Source of the DNA: Planctomycetota bacterium
GTDB taxonomy: Bacteria; Planctomycetota; UBA1135; UBA2386
NCBI GenBank assembly: GCA_020425915.1
Contig: JAGQQZ010000035.1
Coordinates: 1 to 9,059, forward strand
Direction: 5' to 3'
Length of the DNA stretch: 9,059 bases
Shown: positions 1 to 5,503 of the stretch, piece after piece
Layout of the letters: every line of letters begins with the position of its first letter
Numbering within the stretch: position 1 is the stretch's first letter
Notes under the pieces: model-generated
Told to the model about the DNA's origin: nothing
The model's database searches: none
The model's input: only the letters and a program-made list of their open reading frames with translations
Position numbers and translations under genes: made by a program

Positions 1-672
1 ATCGCGTTCGGCGAGACGATCCCGGCCGTGGACGGCAACGTGGAACGCGTCGCGTCCCGCCACGCCGGCATCCGCGAAGACGTCAAGCGAAGCCCGACCC
101 GACGTCGCATTCGAGCGTGGGCGATCGAACGCATCGCGCCCGGCCGCGCGGGCGACTTCAACCAGGCTCTCATGGAACTCGGTGCGACGATCTGCACGCC
201 GCGCCAGCCGGCGTGCAAGGCCTGCCCGATCGCGGCAGACTGCCTCGCGCTCGCCGAACGGCTGACCCACGTGCTCCCCGTCCTCCCCGCCAAACGACCG
301 ACGGTCCCGGTCACGGCACGGATGGCACTCGTGCATCACGACGACACTCGGGTCGTCGCGATGCGGCTACCGGCCGATGGACCGAACGCCGGACAGCTCG
401 AGCTCCCCGGCGCCGGTGTCCTCGTCGACTGCCCGACGCCAGGCGACCTGGAAGCCGCGCTGCTCGAGACCACCGGTCTCCGGACGGACGTGGGGCCGGA
501 ACTCGCGACGGCCCGGCACTCGATCACCCACCATCGAATCACGCTCGTCCTCCACGAGGTCCGCGCCCGTCGCCGGCTACCGAAAGCCCTGGTCGTGGCG
601 GATCCCGCGGATCCGGACCTGCCGTGGTCCACCGCGTCGCGGAAAGTCCTGCGGAAGATCGGTCGTTGCTGA
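1..672 (+). CDS. mutY: A/G-specific adenine DNA glycosylase MutY, C-terminal part (5' end outside window)
   Basis: Base-excision repair enzyme that removes adenine mispaired with 8-oxoguanine. The reading frame is open from base 1, so the N-terminal helix-hairpin-helix part lies upstream; 223 residues are visible. They begin with IAFGETIPAVDGNVERV, the MutY segment in which the Asp of VDGNV (visible residue 11) is the catalytic Asp of the family. The 4Fe-4S ligands follow as C-X6-C-X2-C-X5-C (visible Cys65, 72, 75, 81), the spacing expected for MutY/EndoIII. The rest (about residues 95-223) is the NUDIX-like C-terminal domain that reads 8-oxoG, with a recognisable HSITHHRI stretch matching the usual F/I-S/T-H loop. 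This domain separates MutY from EndoIII. It ends at TGA 670-672, 52 bases before fabI on the same strand, so co-transcription is possible. No sign of decay was seen. Confidence 0.95.
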   Translation: MAFGETIPAVDGNVERVASRHAGIREDVKRSPTRRRIRAWAIERIAPGRAGDFNQALMELGATICTPRQPACKACPIAADCLALAERLTHVLPVLPAKRPTVPVTARMALVHHDDTRVVAMRLPADGPNAGQLELPGAGVLVDCPTPGDLEAALLETTGLRTDVGPELATARHSITHHRITLVLHEVRARRRLPKALVVADPADPDLPWSTASRKVLRKIGRC

Positions 673-724
673 CGCCGACTCGGCGACCAGATATCGTCCG
701 GGGCCGCAAATCCACGGAGCTGCC

Positions 725-1498
725 ATGCAACTGATGAACGACAAGGTCGCCGTCGTGTTCGGCGTCGCGAACAAGCGCTCGATCGCCTGGGGAATCACGA
801 AGGCGCTCGCCGACGCAGGCGCCACCATCGCCCTCAACTACCAGAACGATCGGATGGGCGACGCGGTCAGGAAGCTCGCCGAGGACCTGCCCGAGACGCC
901 CTACATGGCGGCGTGCGACGTCACGAACGATGACGAGGTCGCGGCCTATTTCGACGGGATCCAGCGCGAGTTCGGCCGGGTCGACGCCCTCGTCCACTCG
1001 ATCGCCACGGCCAAGCGCGAAGAACTCGGCGGCGAGTTCGTCGACACGAGCTGGGAGGGTTACGCGCTGTCCCAACAGGTCTCGGCCTACTCCCTGATCG
1101 CGCTCGCGCGCCACGCGCGGCCACTGATGAAGGGCCACGAGAGCGCCGTGCTGTGCTTGACCTACTACGGCGCGGAGAAGGTCGTCGACGGCTACAACGT
1201 CATGGGTGTCGCGAAGTCGGCTCTCGAGTCGAACACGCGCTACTTGGCCGCGAACCTCGGTCCCGACGGCATCCGCGTCAACGCGCTGTCGGCCGGACCG
1301 ATCAAGACGGTCTCGGCCATGGGCGTCTCCGGCTTCTCGTCGATCCTCGACTCGGTCGAGCAGAAGGCCCCGCTGCGGCGGAACGTGACCCAGGACGACG
1401 TCGGACAGGCGGCGCTGTTCCTGCTGTCCGACATGGCGCGCGGCATCACCGGCCAGACGATCTACGTCGACTCGGGATACTCGATCATCGGCGTTTGA
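725..1498 (+). CDS. fabI: Enoyl-[acyl-carrier-protein] reductase (NADH), FabI type
   Basis: Catalyses the last reduction in each round of type II fatty-acid elongation (trans-2-enoyl-ACP to acyl-ACP) in the cytoplasm. The product is 257 aa, close to the usual FabI length. It is a single short-chain-dehydrogenase fold. The FabI nucleotide-binding pattern GVANKRSIAWGI is at residues 13-24, the catalytic pair Y-X6-K is Tyr157/Lys164 in YNVMGVAK, and the second FabI tyrosine is Tyr147 in LTYYGAEK. SAGPIKT at 189-195 is the segment before the substrate-binding loop. ATG 725 was chosen over upstream in-frame codons because homology starts directly after it and GGAG (716-719) sits 5 bases before it. 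The last 14 bases overlap the end of the convergent TPR gene. The conserved residues argue for the classic triclosan-type FabI rather than FabL or FabV. Confidence 0.96.
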   Translation: MQLMNDKVAVVFGVANKRSIAWGITKALADAGATIALNYQNDRMGDAVRKLAEDLPETPYMAACDVTNDDEVAAYFDGIQREFGRVDALVHSIATAKREELGGEFVDTSWEGYALSQQVSAYSLIALARHARPLMKGHESAVLCLTYYGAEKVVDGYNVMGVAKSALESNTRYLAANLGPDGIRVNALSAGPIKTVSAMGVSGFSSILDSVEQKAPLRRNVTQDDVGQAALFLLSDMARGITGQTIYVDSGYSIIGV

Positions 1499-2597
1499 TC
1501 GAATGGTCCGGCTCCGCGTTGTCGCGGAGCCAGGTCTCGACCCTGCGGCGGTCCTCTCGCCCGAGGTCGAGCAGCAGCACGCGGCGACACGTCGCCCGCG
1601 CGTCGTCGAGCAAGCTCGCCTGGGCCTGGTTGGCGGCGAGGTTCAGCAGGGACGGGACGTGATCACCGTCTCGCCGTAGCGCGGCCTCGTAAGCGACCCG
1701 GGCCGCATCGGCATGCCCGAGCAGGTCGAGGACGACCCCCTGATCGAAGCGAGGGTCGGGAGAGCGTGCATCGAGACGGGCGGCGATCTCCGTCGAATCG
1801 ACGGCGCGTTCCAGGGTCTCGCTCGTGCCAACGAGGACGAGCGCGTGCGCGAGCCCGAGGTGTCCGGCGGCGTCCGCCGGAGCCAAGGCGATGTACCGCT
1901 CGAACGCATCGGCCGCGCCCTGGGCGGCCTCGACTCGTGGGGTCTCGTCCCGTGCGGCCATCGCGACCGCGATGCGGCTCTCGGCGAGTCGATACCACGC
2001 CTTCGCGTTTCGCGGATCGAGTTCGACCAGCCGCGTCAGATGCGGAATCGCGCGACGCTCGTCACCGAGGTCGTAGCGCAGACGCCCCGCGAGCTCGAGG
2101 AGATCGACGTGTTCGGGAGCGCTGTCCAGTGCGGACTCGGCGCGCTGCGCCGCGGCCGTGAGGTGGCCGACTCGGCGGAGGTAGTCGGCGTGCAGGAACC
2201 CCACCACGGGATCCTCGGGCGCGAGGGTCGACGCCTGTAACAGTTCGCCTTCGGTGCGATGCAGGACGTCGAGCGGAACGGGAGTGTCCGCCTCGGATCG
2301 GCGCAGTTCGGCCAGCGCCTGCACGGCGAGCGCTCGAGCCTGGCGAGGATCGAGCACCAACGCAGACGCTGCGGCTCCCGCTGCGCCGATGTGGTCCCCT
2401 GACTCGAGGTAGGCGATCGCATCGGCGACATGCCCCTCGACGCGTTCCCGCTCGACGACCGAGAGCTCTCGTTCAGCCGGCAGGTTCGCCGCGAATTCCG
2501 CGGCCGTCGGCGGCAGGCCCGAGCAAGCGACGAGGCATCCGATGACGAGTGCGCAACCGACCGAGCGGAACGACATGAGAGGATCTTGTCCCGTCAT
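1485..2597 (-). CDS. TPR-repeat lipoprotein
   Basis: Predicted lipid-anchored protein of 370 aa made largely of tetratricopeptide repeats, so probably a protein-binding scaffold at the membrane; its partner is unknown. With the start at 2597 the N-terminus is MTGQDPLMSFR, a hydrophobic stretch, and the lipobox LVAC followed by Ser-Gly, a type II signal peptide. ATG 2597 is preferred over the ATG at 2576 because TAGGAG (2608-2603) lies 5 bases upstream of it; the open frame reaches 2717 but that extension has no signal-peptide logic. Helical repeats rich in Ala, Leu and Arg run from about residue 55 to 345, with clear TPR phrasing such as AWYRLAESRIAVA and DPRNAKAW. Its start lies a few bases from the divergent moxR gene; TPR proteins are common in MoxR loci, so a functional link is possible. 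Its 3' end overlaps fabI. Confidence 0.85.
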   Translation of the reverse strand: MTGQDPLMSFRSVGCALVIGCLVACSGLPPTAAEFAANLPAERELSVVERERVEGHVADAIAYLESGDHIGAAGAAASALVLDPRQARALAVQALAELRRSEADTPVPLDVLHRTEGELLQASTLAPEDPVVGFLHADYLRRVGHLTAAAQRAESALDSAPEHVDLLELAGRLRYDLGDERRAIPHLTRLVELDPRNAKAWYRLAESRIAVAMAARDETPRVEAAQGAADAFERYIALAPADAAGHLGLAHALVLVGTSETLERAVDSTEIAARLDARSPDPRFDQGVVLDLLGHADAARVAYEAALRRDGDHVPSLLNLAANQAQASLLDDARATCRRVLLLDLGREDRRRVETWLRDNAEPDHSIKRR

Positions 2598-2612
2598 CAC
2601 GACTCCTACAAT
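2586..2612 (+). promoter_or_regulatory. Possible sigma70-type promoter for moxR, implying a leaderless transcript
   Basis: TACAAT at 2607-2612 matches five of six bases of the -10 consensus. TTGTCC at 2586-2591 matches four of six of the -35, with a short 15-base spacer. A start site about seven bases after the -10 would fall on or next to ATG 2620, the most likely moxR start, which has no Shine-Dalgarno. The boxes lie over the first codons and the ribosome-binding site of the divergent lipoprotein gene. This is weak evidence: the spacer is short and promoter rules in this organism are unknown. Confidence 0.28.
2603..2608 (-). promoter_or_regulatory. Ribosome-binding site of the TPR lipoprotein gene
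   Basis: TAGGAG on the minus strand, 5 bases before ATG 2597. It decides the start of the lipoprotein gene, since the in-frame ATG at 2576 has no comparable site. Confidence 0.6.
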
Positions 2613-2619
2613 GCCTGAC

Positions 2620-3624
2620 ATGACGCAGACCGAAGACAGCCACGCCCTGCAGCAACGCGCCGGACAGCTCGCCGAGAAGGTCGACGCCCTGAAGAGCGAG
2701 CTCTCGAGTCGGGTCATCGGTCAGGAGCAGCTCATCGAAGACCTCCTCGTCGCGCTGTTCGCAGGCGGGCACGCGCTGTTGGAGGGCTTGCCGGGCCTTG
2801 GCAAGACCCTGCTCGTGAAGTCGCTGGCGCACGGCCTCGGCGTCGAGTTCGGCCGCATCCAGTTCACGCCAGACCTGATGCCGTCGGATGTGATCGGCAC
2901 GCGGATCATCGACGAACGCTCGTCCGGGCTGGAATTCCGGTTCGAACGGGGCCCGGTGTTCACGAATCTCCTGCTCGCCGACGAGATCAACCGGACGACG
3001 CCACGAACTCAGTCTGCCCTGCTGGAGGCCATGCAGGAGGGTCGGGTGACGTTCGGCGACACGTCGCACGAACTGCCACGACCGTTCTGCGTCGTCGCCA
3101 CCCAGAATCCGATCGAGCTCGAGGGCACGTACCCGCTCCCCGAGGCCCAGCTGGACCGGTTCCTGTTCAAGCTCGTGGTCGAAGCGCCCGGGGTCGATCA
3201 CATGATCGAGATCCTCGACGCGACGACGGCCGCGCCACCCGCGGAGCCGAAGGTCCAACTCGACGCACGGGACGTCGTCGAGATCCAGTCGATCGCGCGA
3301 AGTGTCCTCTGTGGAAGACACCTGCTCCGGTTCGTCGCGGAACTACTCCAGGCGACACAGCCGCACGCGAAGGCGGACGAAGAAACTCGGCGTTTCGTTC
3401 GTTACGGCGCGAGTCCGCGCGCAGGTCAGGCGATCGTGCTCGCTGCGAAGGTGCGCGCCCTGCTGGACGGTCGACCATCGGTCGCGCGTGAAGATCTGGA
3501 TGCGAGCCTGCTACCGGCGTTGCGACACCGTGTCGTGTTGACGTTCGACGCCGAGTCAGAAGGTCGATCGGTCGAATCGCTGGTGTCGGGCTGGGTGCAT
3601 ACGGCCGAGCGATCGACGAAGTGA
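2620..3624 (+). CDS. MoxR-family AAA+ ATPase
   Basis: MoxR ATPases are chaperone-like AAA+ proteins that help activate or assemble partners, usually DUF58 and von Willebrand A proteins in the same operon. From ATG 2620 the product is 334 aa, a normal length. It carries Walker A GLPGLGKT, Walker B LLLADEINR, the family block ATQNPIELEGTYPLPEAQLD that includes sensor 1, and the GASPRA sensor 2 segment, followed by the C-terminal lid; all key residues are intact. In-frame ATGs also exist at 2575 and 2611, none with a good ribosome-binding site. The 2620 start is preferred for conservation and for the possible promoter just upstream. The gene is divergent from the TPR lipoprotein gene. No DUF58 or VWA gene follows; the next 309 bases are non-coding. 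The family is certain, the partner is not known. Confidence 0.93.
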   Translation: MTQTEDSHALQQRAGQLAEKVDALKSELSSRVIGQEQLIEDLLVALFAGGHALLEGLPGLGKTLLVKSLAHGLGVEFGRIQFTPDLMPSDVIGTRIIDERSSGLEFRFERGPVFTNLLLADEINRTTPRTQSALLEAMQEGRVTFGDTSHELPRPFCVVATQNPIELEGTYPLPEAQLDRFLFKLVVEAPGVDHMIEILDATTAAPPAEPKVQLDARDVVEIQSIARSVLCGRHLLRFVAELLQATQPHAKADEETRRFVRYGASPRAGQAIVLAAKVRALLDGRPSVAREDLDASLLPALRHRVVLTFDAESEGRSVESLVSGWVHTAERSTK

Positions 3625-3762
3625 TCAGCTTTCTACAAAAAACCGTGAACCTCTCGTGCAGTTCGCGTTCAGAGCGCCCTACCCGATGCGGCCGCGAAAA
3701 TAAATCCACTCCGTTGGAAAGAAACGGCGGCTGAAACGTCTACCTGACTGCATGGGACGAGC
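3625..3762. other. Non-coding spacer after moxR
   Basis: No convincing reading frame. The stretch contains an A-run (about 3636-3641) and the AT-rich patch GAAAATAAAT around 3696-3705, unusual for this GC-rich window and a natural place for a promoter of the structured RNA and/or cyaY. TTGGAA at 3714-3719 could be a -35 element, but no good -10 was found at the right distance, so no promoter is called. Confidence 0.5.
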
Positions 3763-3881
3763 GGCTCAGCCCCGTGCCGGATCAGCCAAGCAGGGAAGGC
3801 CGGTCCGGTGACTGTGAGAGGGCTGGGGCTGAGCCACCTGGCCGGTGGTCATCGCAAGGTGATCACCGGCCCCTTTTTTTT
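3763..3881 (+). ncRNA. Candidate structured RNA (small RNA or 5' leader element of cyaY) ending in an intrinsic terminator
   Basis: An exact 11-base inverted repeat, GGCTCAGCCCC (3763-3773) with GGGGCTGAGCC (3825-3835), encloses 51 bases that fold further. TGCCGGA (3775-3781) can pair with TCCGGTG (3804-3810, with G-U ends) and GCC (3785-3787) with GGC (3798-3800), leaving the apical loop AAGCAGGGAA. About 14 bases (3811-3824) stay unpaired on the 3' side. Four bases after the long stem comes a strong terminator (3840-3881). Alternative pairings exist: CCACC (3834-3838) region with GGTGG (3844-3848), and GGCCGGT (3798-3804) with the 3' terminator arm, as in an attenuator. It lies 139 bases after moxR and 52 before cyaY. 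It could be an independent small RNA, a cyaY leader, or a moxR 3' end; the family is not recognised. Confidence 0.45.
3840..3881 (+). terminator. Intrinsic (rho-independent) terminator
   Basis: A 14-bp stem (3840-3853 with 3858-3871, including two G-U pairs) is capped by a GCAA tetraloop (3854-3857). After two C residues come eight T (3874-3881). This is by far the clearest terminator in the window. It would end transcription from moxR or from the RNA candidate before cyaY, unless read-through is regulated. Confidence 0.88.
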
Positions 3882-3933
3882 CCCGGCCACCTAGCGCGAT
3901 TCCGGACGGAAGCTCACGATCGCTGCGACAGCC

Positions 3934-4254
3934 ATGAGCAACGACGTCGAGTTCACGACCGCAGCCGATCGTTTCATGGAGGACGTGTTCACCGTCCTCA
4001 CCGAGTTCGATCCCGATGAGTTGGATCCCGATCTCGCCATGGGCGTGCTGAGCATGGAGTTCGCCGACGGTTCGAAGTGCATCATGAACCGGCAGACCGC
4101 GGCCCATCAGATCTGGCTGGCCAACCGAGCCACCGCGTGGCACTTCGCCCGAGACGAGTCAGGGGCGTGGATGGACACCAAGGGACGTGGGGAACTTCGA
4201 TCGGTGCTGGGGGAAGTTCTCAGCCAGAGACTCGGGCGAACCGTAACCCTCTGA
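3934..4254 (+). CDS. cyaY: Frataxin homologue, iron-sulfur cluster assembly protein CyaY
   Basis: Bacterial frataxin binds iron and modulates the cysteine desulfurase/scaffold (IscS/IscU) machinery that builds Fe-S clusters in the cytoplasm. The 106-aa product has the usual CyaY length and layout. An acidic first helix and loop (EDVF...EFDPDELDPDL, about residues 16-33) forms the expected iron-binding acidic ridge. Next come beta strands with GVLSMEFADGSKCIMNRQ, matching the family's GVLTI-F-NGSKIIINRQ block, then HQIWLANRATAWHF matching HQVWLA-...-YHF, and a C-terminal helix ending in RTVTL. ATG 3934 is the only sensible start but has no clear Shine-Dalgarno. It follows the structured RNA/terminator by 52 bases and precedes a heme-oxygenase-fold gene by 70 bases; both suggest an iron theme. 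CyaY is best known in Proteobacteria, so its presence here is informative for taxonomy. No isc/suf genes are in view. Confidence 0.93.
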   Translation: MSNDVEFTTAADRFMEDVFTVLTEFDPDELDPDLAMGVLSMEFADGSKCIMNRQTAAHQIWLANRATAWHFARDESGAWMDTKGRGELRSVLGEVLSQRLGRTVTL

Positions 4255-4324
4255 CTGACAGGAGCTTGGCTTCGGTCGCGCGTCCGGACGGCTAAGGCGT
4301 CGGGGTATTCGGATTGGGCGGCGC

Positions 4325-5065
4325 GTGTTCGCCCCCTCTCCAGCATCCGGACGCCACATCGAACCCGAGCCAGACGATCCGACTCCCGACCCAGGCCTGG
4401 CCGAGTTCCTGAACCGGCTCTCGGACGAAGCTCGGAGCCATCGAGCCGTCACGCACGAGTGGCTCGACGTGTTCCTGTCGGGCGACGTCGACGACGTTCG
4501 TCGGGCGCTGCGCGACATCGGCCACACCCACGTCGGGTTCGTGGCTTGGATCCCGGCGATGCTTCAGACCGTATCCTCTCGCTGCGAAGACGGCCGTGAT
4601 CGGGAGAGTCTCGAGCACGCACAGTCGATCGAATACGGCGACCGCGGCAAGCCCGCTCGGCGCCGTCTGCTGCGGCGGTTCTGCGCCGACGTGGGCCTGA
4701 CCGAGTGGGACCTGCAGCACCTGCCAATCGCGGCGGCCCACTGGCGGAGTTCGGTGCAACGCCGCCTTGCGGTCGAGTCTGCGGAGTTCGGCGTGGGTGT
4801 CCTCGGACCCGGCCTCGCCGACATCGCGAGCGCGATCTACAGCCGGGTCATCATCGGCTGCTCCCGGTTCCCCGAGTTCGAGCAGCTCGACTTGACGTTT
4901 TTTCGCTCGCACGTGCCTGACGGCACGGACCCACACCAGCGCCAACTCACGGCGCTGACGCGCCGGATGTCGACCTCCACTCGGGCACGGGCGGAACTTC
5001 GACGGGGTATGCTGTTCGGGCTCGACGCTCGCGTCGCGGTCTGGGACTCCCTGACCGGACGCTAG
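4325..5065 (+). CDS. Heme-oxygenase-fold protein (HDO / iron-containing redox enzyme-like)
   Basis: All-helical protein of 246 aa resembling the heme-oxygenase-like diiron group (CADD, UndA, BesC and the 'iron-containing redox enzyme' family). Residues 39-100 read like the first helices (HRAVTHEWLDVFLSGD), 101-125 like the Glu-containing helix and 'RRF...GL' segment, 155-180 like the GVLGPG...IY helix, and 190-205 like the final FF-x-x-H helix. The expected metal pattern is only partly kept. Glu103 is present, but the His expected about ten residues later is Arg by eye alignment. The last motif is H196-X2-D199-X2-D202-X-H204 instead of the common H-X3-D-X2-H, and no Glu is obvious in the GVLGPG helix. 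It may be inactive, differently metallated, or misaligned. The start is GTG 4325 with only a weak upstream GGGCGG; no other in-frame start lies before the conserved part. The substrate is unknown. It follows cyaY on the same strand. Confidence 0.7.
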   Translation: MFAPSPASGRHIEPEPDDPTPDPGLAEFLNRLSDEARSHRAVTHEWLDVFLSGDVDDVRRALRDIGHTHVGFVAWIPAMLQTVSSRCEDGRDRESLEHAQSIEYGDRGKPARRRLLRRFCADVGLTEWDLQHLPIAAAHWRSSVQRRLAVESAEFGVGVLGPGLADIASAIYSRVIIGCSRFPEFEQLDLTFFRSHVPDGTDPHQRQLTALTRRMSTSTRARAELRRGMLFGLDARVAVWDSLTGR

Positions 5066-5092
5066 CGGGCCGATTCGAGTTCTCGAGCCCGC
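5065..5092 (+). terminator. Hairpin after the heme-oxygenase-fold gene, possible weak terminator
   Basis: GCGGGC (5065-5070) pairs with GCCCGC (5087-5092), and inside it TCGAG (5075-5079) pairs with CTCGA (5082-5086), with a CGAT bulge on the 5' side. It begins at the last base of the stop codon. No T-run follows, so it is at best an RNA-stabilising hairpin or an imperfect terminator. Confidence 0.4.
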
Positions 5093-5140
5093 GCTGCCAG
5101 CAATCCGCTGCAGCGATCGTCCAGCCCCTGAACTCCTCCC

Positions 5141-5503
5141 ATGCCTGCCATGTCCGTGGCCGCGCGATGGCTCGTCGCGGTCTGTCTGAGCGTCTGTACC
5201 CTCGGCGCCCAGTCTCTCCTGGAAGTTCCCCACGGTCCGCTCGCTCCAGGCAAGCAGATCGAAGTGAAGGTCGACGACCCGTCTCGCGCGAACAAGATCG
5301 TAGTGGTGAAGATCGATAACGGCGATCCGATCGATCCGGTCGTGGTTGCGATCGAGATCGTTCTCGACGAACACGGTCAAGGCTCCGCCATCTGGTCCGT
5401 GCCGTTGTGGTTCGAGGCCTACTTCATGGAGGAGCACTCGGAAACCGTGCGTCGGGTCATCGCACCGTTCGGCCGTTCGGTCGCGACTCGAACAGCTCCC
5501 TGA
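5141..5503 (+). CDS. Short secreted protein of unknown function
   Basis: Not recognised. The 120-aa product begins with a clear signal peptide: Arg in the n-region, hydrophobic WLVAVCLSVCTLG, and a likely signal peptidase I site after LGA or GAQ. The mature part (about 97 aa) is beta-rich, with LEVPHGPLAPGKQIEVKVDDPS near its start. This phrasing is common at the beginning of Ig-like or carbohydrate-binding-type beta sandwiches, followed by alternating hydrophobic strands (KIVVVKIDN, VVVAIEIVLDEHG). A cell-envelope or exported role is inferred. ATG 5141 and ATG 5150 are both possible and neither has a Shine-Dalgarno; an in-frame stop at 5129-5131 prevents a longer start. The gene lies 75 bases after the heme-oxygenase-fold gene. 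Its last 47 bases overlap the end of the convergent membrane protein gene. Confidence 0.7.
   Translation: MPAMSVAARWLVAVCLSVCTLGAQSLLEVPHGPLAPGKQIEVKVDDPSRANKIVVVKIDNGDPIDPVVVAIEIVLDEHGQGSAIWSVPLWFEAYFMEEHSETVRRVIAPFGRSVATRTAP

Noticed and set aside
377..724. N-terminal extension of FabI by 116 residues
   Set aside because: The extension overlaps mutY in another frame and is Arg/Ser-rich. FabI homology and a Shine-Dalgarno both start at 725.
3763..3835. Bacterial SRP (4.5S) RNA
   Set aside because: A long hairpin with GGAA and AGCC words resembles SRP RNA at first sight, but the conserved tip (GGTCAGGTCCGGAAGGAAGCAGCC-type arrangement) is not present in the right order.
3763..3881. Cobalamin riboswitch
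   Set aside because: GGGAA, ACTGTGA and GCCAC occur in the right order, but the segment between GGGAA and ACTGT is much too short, the B12-box (GCCAGGAGACC-like) is missing, and a terminator follows immediately. It is kept only as a hint to test.
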